A DNA stretch of 64,000 bases from Hymenobacter translucens (GTDB lineage: Bacteria > Bacteroidota > Bacteroidia > Cytophagales > Hymenobacteraceae): contig NZ_JAJERB010000001.1 of NCBI RefSeq assembly GCF_020685205.1, positions 806,001 through 870,000 of the forward strand. The letters run 5' to 3'. The notes beneath the pieces are model-generated. The model saw nothing but the letters and a program-made list of their open reading frames with translations. It was not told the origin of the DNA and searched no databases. A program made the translations under genes and the position numbers. This document shows positions 32,031 to 38,220 of the stretch, piece by piece (positions within the stretch are counted from its first letter, which is position 1; each line of letters starts with the position of its first letter).

Positions 32031-32068
32031 CGAGGGTTCAGGAAAAGGGTCCAAAAACTAAACGAGCG
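32031..32068 (-). repeat. Cassette-boundary repeat 16 (-), last of array
   Basis: On the minus strand: CGCTCGTTTAG, TTTTTGGACCCTTTT, CCTGAACCCTCG. It lies 6 bp after the SMR gene stop. No further copy was found to the right until the isolated one at 49421. Confidence 0.8.
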
Positions 32069-32074
32069 TTTCTT

Positions 32075-32398
32075 TTAATGTGAGGCGAATTTTAGCCCCA
32101 CAACCGACGCCACCAGTGTCGTCAGGAAAAACAGCCGCCAGAAGGTAATCGGGTCGCGGAAAAAGTAAATGCCGAGCAACGCCGTGCCCACAGCCCCGAT
32201 GCCGGTCCAGACCGCATACGCGGTGCCGAGGGGGATGTGTTGTAAGCTCTTATTGAGCAATGAAAAACTGATAGCGGCAAACACGAAAAAGGCCGCATAC
32301 CACCCCACGGGCGAGCCTTCTGCTTCCTTGGCCTTGCCCAAGCTAAACGCAAACGCCACCTCAAACAAACCGCCGAACACCAAAAACAACCACGCCAT
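32075..32398 (-). CDS. Small multidrug resistance (SMR) family transporter, SugE-like
   Basis: 107 residues, the normal SMR length, with four transmembrane helices. The essential membrane Glu is in GGLFEVAFAF (residue 13) and the family signature IPLGTAYAVWTGIGAVGTAL occurs in the third helix region. SMR proteins export cations such as quaternary ammonium or guanidinium in exchange for protons. The shorter ATG (32398) fits the family better than the upstream start. SMR genes are classic integron cassette cargo, which fits its place beside the last boundary repeat. Confidence 0.9.
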   Translation of the reverse strand: MAWLFLVFGGLFEVAFAFSLGKAKEAEGSPVGWYAAFFVFAAISFSLLNKSLQHIPLGTAYAVWTGIGAVGTALLGIYFFRDPITFWRLFFLTTLVASVVGLKFASH

Positions 32399-32480
32399 CG
32401 GATTACCAGAAAGAGTACCCGGCAAAGGTTCGACGCCCACCGTTCGCATCCTTTTACAAATGATAAAAACGGCGGCCCGC

Positions 32481-33044
32481 CTATTTCAACTTGGCCCGGA
32501 CACGGCTCAACGTGACGGGCGTCACGCCCAAGTAGGACGCGATGTGCCCTAGCGGCACGCGTTGCAGCAGGTCCGGGCGGTGACGCACTAACTCTGCATA
32601 GCGCTCCGCCGCTGGGCGGAATTGCCGGGCAATGAGTTGCTGCTCTGTGCGCAGCCACTCCCGTTCCACGAGTACCCGTCCCCAGTTAGCTAAGTGTACA
32701 TCCGTGGCGTAAAGCCCGTGCAGGGTGCGGACCGGCAAACGAACCAACTGGCTGTCTTCCAGTAGTTCAATGATTTCGTAGCTGACCTGCTGCGCCAGGT
32801 AGCCCTGAATGGAAAACAAAGCGGTGCCCTCTGCCCCAAACCAAAAGGTGACTTCCTGCGCGTCTTGCCGCACGTAGGCTCGGGCCAAGCCGCGCTGCAC
32901 GAAGTACAGCTCCTCGCCCACCCGGTCGTCCGTAAACAAAAGCGTGCCTTTGGGCAACTCGACCAAAGTGGCGGTCTGCTGTAAGCGGGCCAGTGAAGGT
33001 TCAGGCAACGGATAGTGGGCTTGTAGAAGCGTAGCGAAAGGCAT
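32481..33044 (-). CDS. Crp/Fnr-family transcriptional regulator
   Basis: 187 residues from MPFATLLQAHYPLP, typical length for Bacteroidota Crp/Fnr proteins. N-terminal cyclic-nucleotide-binding-type beta-barrel (VELPKGTLLFTDDRVGEELY; FVQRGLARAYV; SIQGYL) and a C-terminal winged helix with recognition motif LGHIASYLGVTPVTLSRVRA. No cysteine cluster for an iron-sulfur site. It lies 82 bp upstream of the SMR gene on the same strand and may control it. Acidic effector unknown. Confidence 0.85.
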   Translation of the reverse strand: MPFATLLQAHYPLPEPSLARLQQTATLVELPKGTLLFTDDRVGEELYFVQRGLARAYVRQDAQEVTFWFGAEGTALFSIQGYLAQQVSYEIIELLEDSQLVRLPVRTLHGLYATDVHLANWGRVLVEREWLRTEQQLIARQFRPAAERYAELVRHRPDLLQRVPLGHIASYLGVTPVTLSRVRAKLK

Positions 33045-33268
33045 ATACAGCAATAACGCCGAAACGACGTAATTCACGAAAACGGTGGTTTTAGCAAAAG
33101 GAGCCATTGCCTCTACCGCCTCTGACGTGCTCAATTTTCTAACCAAATCTACGTTCACTAAAGCTTCATGCCTGCTTTTTGGATGCTTTTCGTTGATTCA
33201 GCAAGCGGAAAAAGCTTTTGAGGACGAGCAGCGTATACTTCGGTTTTATCCAGGACGGGTATCGATCT

Positions 33269-33631
33269 TCACTCCTGCGATGCAGGCCCCAGGCAGGTGC
33301 GCATGGCCTGGTCCAGACGCGTGTGCGCCGTGAGCACCGAAGTCAGTGTCCGGTTGTGTTGCCTCAGAGTCACTTGCGAATCAAGATTACTAGTTAGAAG
33401 TAACTGCGTTGCGACGGTGAGTGTGCGCCCGTCGGCCCAGCGGGCCTCGAAAGCCAGCGCCGTATCCTGCCAGGGAGGGGTGACTGCGTGGATGCTGGCC
33501 GGCGCGTACGGGGCTAATGCCTCGAAAGCAGTCCGCAACCGCCCCAGCAGGGGGCTAATCCAGGCGGTAGCGTCGGTGCCCGCGTGCGTGCGCAACAGGT
33601 GCAGGAACTGGTCAACGGTAAGGGCGGTCAT
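33269..33631 (-). CDS. Unrecognised small protein beside the antiporter
   Basis: 120 residues from MTALTVDQFLHLLRTHAGTD; an ATG at 33685 overlapping the antiporter stop is an alternative. Soluble, with a helical N-terminus and a beta-rich C-terminal half (TALAFEARWADGRTLTVATQ; LDSQVTLRQHNRTL). Last gene of the antiporter transcription unit if the 53-bp gap is bridged. No family recognised. Confidence 0.55.
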   Translation of the reverse strand: MTALTVDQFLHLLRTHAGTDATAWISPLLGRLRTAFEALAPYAPASIHAVTPPWQDTALAFEARWADGRTLTVATQLLLTSNLDSQVTLRQHNRTLTSVLTAHTRLDQAMRTCLGPASQE

Positions 33632-33684
33632 CCGGATTGAATAAGTAAAAAGGTGGGTAATTGGCTGCGCCAGAAGGAACTGCA

Positions 33685-34965
33685 TTAGTGTGCCGGAGTG
33701 GCTGTGGTGTCGCTTTCGTTCAGTTCGGCCGTGATGGCGCGGCCGTGGCGACGGTCCAGCCAATTCATGACCGGCGTGGCCAGCACGCCGTGCAGCACGA
33801 TGGACACGAGCATGGTGAAGCCCAGAATTGCCCACAGCAGCCGAGCCTGCGGAAACATCGCCTTTTCCAGCGCAAAGGCGATATAAAAGACCGAGCCAAT
33901 GCCGCGTATCCCGAAAAAGGAGATAACGACGCGCTCAGCTAGCGTCACCCGCTTGGAACGCATCAGCGTAAGCATCCCTCCTAGGGGGCGCAGAACCAGT
34001 AAAAGCAGCATGCCTACACCAGCCCCGGCCCAGGTCAGTGGGGCCAGCAGGCCGCCAAACAGGGCGCCCCCGAATAGGATGAGGATAATGACAATGAGCA
34101 GGCGCTCCAATTGGTCGGTAAAGGCATGCATCATGCGGTGGTACTCGTGCTTGCGCTCCCGGCTGCGCAGTGTCACGGCGGCGATGAACACGGCCAGAAA
34201 GCCGTAGCCGTGCAGCAGCTCGGTGACCCCGTAGCTGGTCAGCGTTACGGCCAGGGCCACAAATCCGTAGGCGCTGGGTTTGAGACTCAGCGCCTTAGGC
34301 AAGTTAAAAATCAGGTAGGCCAGCAGTTGGCCTGACAGCCAGCCCAACCCCAGACCCGCCACCACGCGGTAAGCCACGTCCATGCCGACCCACTCCCACA
34401 GCCGGCTTCCATCCGCGCCGGTCGACAGCAAGGCCAGGGCTAGGTACACGAACGGGAAAGCCAAGCCGTCGTTGAGGCCTGCCTCACCGGTCAGGGAAAA
34501 ACGGACGTTGTCCTCTCGCCCCTCGCCGGGGTCGCCCACCTGCACGTCACCGGCCAGTACGGGGTCGGTGGGCGCCAATGCCGCCGCCAGCAGCAGCGCT
34601 GAGGGTATAGCCAGCCCCGCCAGCAGCCAGCCCACCAGCGTAAGGCCCGCGATGGTCAGCACCATGAGCACCAACACCAGCAGTAGCGGCGTACGCCATG
34701 TGCCCAGTGAGAACGGCCGGTCAATTTTGAGGCCAGTGCCGGTCAGCGCCACAATCACGCACAGCTCAGAGAGATGAGTCGTCAGCTGGGGATGCTGAAA
34801 AGGGTCGGCGGCCGGCAAGCCCAGCGGTAGCGCGTACGCGGCCATGCCCAGCCCAATGAAGAGAATGGGGTAGGAAAGCGGGTACTTTTCCAGCAGCGAG
34901 GGCAGCCAGGCCACTCCCAGGATGGCGAGGCCCAGCAGCACGAGGGCGATGTTGTAAATGGGCAT
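33685..34965 (-). CDS. Cation/proton antiporter, CPA1 (NhaP-like)
   Basis: 426 residues, about 12-13 transmembrane helices. CPA1 signature residues are visible: AAALAPTDPVLAGDVQVG in helix 5 and TGEAGLNDGLAFPFV in helix 6, containing the Asn-Asp pair of ion exchange. A positively charged helix near the end (VTLAERVVISFFGIRGIGSV) is also characteristic. It exchanges Na+ or K+ for protons across the inner membrane. It starts nine bases after the end of the upstream 123-residue gene, an operon arrangement. Confidence 0.9.
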   Translation of the reverse strand: MPIYNIALVLLGLAILGVAWLPSLLEKYPLSYPILFIGLGMAAYALPLGLPAADPFQHPQLTTHLSELCVIVALTGTGLKIDRPFSLGTWRTPLLLVLVLMVLTIAGLTLVGWLLAGLAIPSALLLAAALAPTDPVLAGDVQVGDPGEGREDNVRFSLTGEAGLNDGLAFPFVYLALALLSTGADGSRLWEWVGMDVAYRVVAGLGLGWLSGQLLAYLIFNLPKALSLKPSAYGFVALAVTLTSYGVTELLHGYGFLAVFIAAVTLRSRERKHEYHRMMHAFTDQLERLLIVIILILFGGALFGGLLAPLTWAGAGVGMLLLLVLRPLGGMLTLMRSKRVTLAERVVISFFGIRGIGSVFYIAFALEKAMFPQARLLWAILGFTMLVSIVLHGVLATPVMNWLDRRHGRAITAELNESDTTATPAH

Positions 34966-34974
34966 CGGAACAGG

Positions 34975-35346
34975 TTACGGTATGGAGATCGGGTCAGGCA
35001 AGGGCTGCAGCACATCAGAGCCATCGTATTTGAGTTGCAGAACCGTCACGTCGCCGTACACTGCGTAGGCGCGGGACTGAATAGTGAACGTGGTGGCCCG
35101 CGTGCGGATGGGTAGTTGATCGGCGGGCAGAGTGCCCAACGTGTCGTACAGGGTTTTCAGGGACTGTTGGCAGTGCGCGCGATAGCGGGCTAGGTTGTTC
35201 GTTTCGGCAGCGCTCAGTGGTTCTTCCCGGTAGCCATCAAGCACCTTGTAGAGGGGATTGAACCGGCAGTGCAGAAAGAGCCGCGGCGTGACCTGGAGCC
35301 ACTCCTGGTACTCCGGGTGCTCGGTCGGGCTGTGCGATATGGCCAT
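34975..35346 (-). CDS. Unrecognised small protein in antiporter operon
   Basis: 123 residues (MAISHSPTEHPEYQEWLQVT...), soluble, Tyr- and Leu-rich, with a helical centre (NNLARYRAHCQQSLKTLYDT) and a beta-rich end (TFTIQSRAYAVYGDVTVLQL). No family recognised. It sits between the YitT gene (43 bp upstream) and the antiporter (9 bp downstream), all on one strand. Confidence 0.6.
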   Translation of the reverse strand: MAISHSPTEHPEYQEWLQVTPRLFLHCRFNPLYKVLDGYREEPLSAAETNNLARYRAHCQQSLKTLYDTLGTLPADQLPIRTRATTFTIQSRAYAVYGDVTVLQLKYDGSDVLQPLPDPISIP

Positions 35347-35389
35347 GGGGAGGACTTATCAAGGGAAAGGAGCTGGCCCGTCCGGTACG

Positions 35390-36367
35390 TTAGTGCAGCG
35401 GACGCTTTTTGACTAGCCCACCCTTGGTTTCGCGCACGCTGTGCATTACCACGAAAGCCTGCGGGTCAATGCGGTCAATCTCCTGCTTGAGGCTAGTCAC
35501 TTCTAGCCGGGTCGTGACGGTGAAGATGATGTCGATGGCTTCCCGGGCATGCCCATGCGAGCCAAAGCCGCGGCGTCCGGCATAGATGGTAGCGCCCCGG
35601 CCGAGCTTTTCGGTCAGCATTTTCCGGATGCGCTCACTCTGGGTTGAGATGATGGTAACGCCGGTGTACTCTTCGATGCCTTCGATGATGAAGTCAATCG
35701 TCTTAGCGGCCGACAGGTACGCCAGGATGGAATACAGTGCCGTTTCCACGGAAAGCAGCGCGGCCGCGGCCGCGAAGATGACCAGGTTGATGAGCAGTAC
35801 CACGTCCCCAATGGAGAGCGAGGACTTTTTGCTCAGGTACAGGGCCAGCACCTCGGTGCCGTCGAGCACGGCCCCACCGCGGACGGTCAGGCCAATGCCG
35901 GCGCCCAAGAAGAAGCCGCCGAACACAGCAATGAGGAGCTTGTCCTGGGTCAGTGTGGAAAAGGAGACTACCAGCAGCACGCCGGCCAGGGCCAGAATGG
36001 CCAGCAACGTTTTCAAGGCGAATGCGCGGCCCAACTGAAAGTAGCCCATCACGATGAAGGGCAGGTTGATGAGCACGATCAGCAGTGAGAGCGACAGGCC
36101 CGACACCTGGCTGGTAAGCAGCGAAATGCCCGTGACGCCCCCGTCGATAAAGCCGTTGGGCAGCAGGAAACCTTTTAGGCCCAGGGCAGCGAACAATACG
36201 CCCGCAGCAATGAACGCAAGGTTTACGAGGAGCTGCCGGATCTGCCGGGGAGTGAAAGGAAACACCCACGGCCACTGCTTTGGTGGGGGGCCGCCGTGCG
36301 GCGTGGCACGCGCCGATTTTCGGCGTCTTTCGGCGTGGTGATGAATGATAAGTTGGGGCAATAGCAT
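35390..36367 (-). CDS. YitT family membrane protein (DUF161 + DUF2179)
   Basis: 325 residues from MLLPQLIIHHHAERRRKSAR. Five to six transmembrane helices include the family motif LKGFLLPNGFIDGGVTGISL and GGAVLDGTEVLALYL. A cytosolic C-terminal DUF2179 domain follows (IEGIEEYTGVTIIS, GRGATIYAGRRGFG, VVMHSVRETKGG). Function of the family is not established; membership in transport is presumed. A paralogue lies at 37.2 kb on the opposite strand. Confidence 0.87.
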   Translation of the reverse strand: MLLPQLIIHHHAERRRKSARATPHGGPPPKQWPWVFPFTPRQIRQLLVNLAFIAAGVLFAALGLKGFLLPNGFIDGGVTGISLLTSQVSGLSLSLLIVLINLPFIVMGYFQLGRAFALKTLLAILALAGVLLVVSFSTLTQDKLLIAVFGGFFLGAGIGLTVRGGAVLDGTEVLALYLSKKSSLSIGDVVLLINLVIFAAAAALLSVETALYSILAYLSAAKTIDFIIEGIEEYTGVTIISTQSERIRKMLTEKLGRGATIYAGRRGFGSHGHAREAIDIIFTVTTRLEVTSLKQEIDRIDPQAFVVMHSVRETKGGLVKKRPLH

Positions 36368-36543
36368 ACCGAATGCGGATGCGTCAGGGACCCTCAGATG
36401 TGCCAGCGAGCCACAAAGAAAGTGGCTGCTGATAAGTGCCCCCAACGTGGTGAAACACGGACAAGCCGCCGCCCTGCAGTCAACACGTCCCTATTAGGAG
36501 TGTCAAGGCGCGGGCGGCGGCACAGGCGGGGTGTCCGGTACAG

Positions 36544-36927
36544 TTAGGGGGCGTGGGGCGAGAGCGCGGCCAGGAGCAGCCGTGTACGGAAGAAGCCGGC
36601 TATCTCACCAACGCGGACGACCGGCACGCTGGAGGCGGCCAACACGGCCGCCCTGCGCCAACAGGGAGTGCCTGGCACCAAGGCCGGCGGCAAGGGGGCA
36701 CCAAGAAATAGCCCCGGCCCTCGGGGGGAAACAGCTTCTGTGCCCAGTGCTTCGGGCTGCAACAACTCCTGCGATTCATGCCGGCTGTCAGGGTCAACCA
36801 GTTGCGCGGGCGTAACCACGGCAATGGCCGGAGCCGCCACCACCGCACGCGGCAGTACAAGCCCGGAGAGAAGGGCCACCACGCAAACCAGGTACAGGCG
36901 CAAGGCAGGAGTTAAAAGCACCACCAC
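36544..36927 (-). CDS. Short exported protein, paralogue of the 41.3-kb gene
   Basis: 127 residues with an N-terminal signal (LYLVCVVALLSGLVLPRAVV). The middle is low-complexity Pro/Ala-rich. The C-terminus, IAGFFRTRLLLAALSPHAP, matches AAEVFRVRLLAVMLSPQAP at the end of the 126-residue protein encoded at 41340-41720, which supports both as real genes. Family unknown. Confidence 0.55.
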   Translation of the reverse strand: MVVLLTPALRLYLVCVVALLSGLVLPRAVVAAPAIAVVTPAQLVDPDSRHESQELLQPEALGTEAVSPRGPGLFLGAPLPPALVPGTPCWRRAAVLAASSVPVVRVGEIAGFFRTRLLLAALSPHAP

Positions 36928-37222
36928 GGGAGGAAATTATCGATTCGCGCTACCAGGACGCTGATCAGCTAAACGGACTACGCTAGTAAATGGTTGAATA
37001 CCAGTTTGAACACCTTTTGTGCGGCGTCTGCCCCGGCTGTAATAACGGGATAAATTTTCCGCTACCGTTCCCGCGGGCGGGGCCCGTCCAGGTCACAGGA
37101 ATGTGTAAACAGCACAAGGAGAAGAGACAAAAGGAGGTACTTTTGACATTCCACCGCCTCCCGTTTGGCAAAGCAAGTTTGCTTTTGGGGTCATCCGTGG
37201 CTGTTTCACCCATCCTTATCCG

Positions 37223-38137
37223 ATGCATTCACTAGCGGGAGAACTCCCGACAACCCCTCCCCCCGGTTCATCCCCGGCAACTGTTCGAACCGTGATGAAG
37301 GACGTCGCCTTTATCGTAGCCGGCATCTTGTCGGCAGGCATGGGCCTCAAGGGGTTTTTGCTTTCCAGCCACTTTATTGACGGCGGGGCGACCGGCATTT
37401 CCATGCTGCTGGCGGCTGGCCTGGACCTGCCCCTCCCCTGGGGCCTGTTGCTGATAAACCTGCCGTTTTTGGCGCTCGGTTATCGGCAGATGGGCCTGCG
37501 CTTTGCCTTGAAAAGTGCGGCAGCCATTGCCGGGCTGGCGGCCTGCCTGGTGCTTGTTCCCTACCCGGACGTGACCCCGGACTTGGTGGTAACGGCTGTA
37601 TTTGGCGGGGTATTCATTGGGGCGGGCATTGGGCTGGCCATGCGCGGCGGGGCCGTGCTCGACGGCACCGAAATCCTGGCCCTGCTTATTAACCGCAACA
37701 CCTCGCTGCTGAAGGTGAGTGATATAATACTGATTCTCAACATTTTCATTTTCGCGGTGGCGGCCTTTGTGCTGGGCGTGACCGAAGCACTTTACTCCGT
37801 CCTCACGTACTTTGCGGCTTCCAAAAGCTTGGATTTCATTCTCACGGGCATCGAGCAGTACACCGGCGTCACCATCGTATCCGAGCACAACGAAGCCATC
37901 CGCGAGGCCATTACCGCCAGTCTGGGGCGGGGGGTAACGGTCTACAAAGGCCAGAGTGGTTTTGGCAAGCGGGGCGAGCAGCTCCAGGAGCGCAACATTA
38001 TCTTTACCGTGGTCACCCGCCTAGAGCTGCCCCGCCTGCGCGCTGAAGTGAAGCGCCTGGACCCCAAGGCTTTTATCGTTCAGCACAGCGTAGATGACGC
38101 GGTAGGCGGCATGCTTAAGCAGCGGCCCCTTCACTAA
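37223..38137 (+). CDS. YitT family membrane protein, second copy
   Basis: 304 residues. Same architecture as the copy at 35.4 kb: LKGFLLSSHFIDGGATGISM, GGAVLDGTEILALLI, then the DUF2179 part (TGIEQYTGVTIVS, GRGVTVYKGQSGFG, IVQHSVDDAVGG). The N-terminus is shorter and lacks the His-rich start of the other copy. Transcribed rightward and ended by the strong hairpin terminator at 38168. Role unknown; two copies within 3 kb suggest an old local duplication followed by inversion. Confidence 0.87.
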   Translation: MHSLAGELPTTPPPGSSPATVRTVMKDVAFIVAGILSAGMGLKGFLLSSHFIDGGATGISMLLAAGLDLPLPWGLLLINLPFLALGYRQMGLRFALKSAAAIAGLAACLVLVPYPDVTPDLVVTAVFGGVFIGAGIGLAMRGGAVLDGTEILALLINRNTSLLKVSDIILILNIFIFAVAAFVLGVTEALYSVLTYFAASKSLDFILTGIEQYTGVTIVSEHNEAIREAITASLGRGVTVYKGQSGFGKRGEQLQERNIIFTVVTRLELPRLRAEVKRLDPKAFIVQHSVDDAVGGMLKQRPLH

Positions 38138-38167
38138 CGTTGGAGTTTGACCTTTCTGCCGTTACAA

Positions 38168-38196
38168 AAAAGGCCTGGTCATCGACCAGGCCTTTT
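38168..38196. terminator. Bidirectional intrinsic terminator
   Basis: AAAAGGCCTGGTC, loop ATC, GACCAGGCCTTTT: a perfect 13-bp stem with A and T runs on both sides. It lies between the convergent YitT and SecDF genes and can serve both. Confidence 0.93.
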
Positions 38197-38220
38197 GCTT
38201 ACAGCTGAGTGCTTGCGTTC

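Noticed and set aside
15091..32068. Boundary repeats as ordinary transcription terminators
   Set aside because: Copies lie between divergent genes as well as convergent ones, lack consistent T runs, and keep polarity regardless of gene direction.
15091..32068. Canonical chromosomal integron with attC sites and IntI
   Set aside because: The order of core motifs is GTT...AAC outside, not RYYYAAC...GTTRRRY; the sites are shorter than typical attC; and I see no IntI-specific insertion in the recombinase. The array logic is similar, the parts are not.
15091..32068. CRISPR array
   Set aside because: Repeat spacing is gene-sized and irregular, the intervals are coding, and no Cas gene is present.
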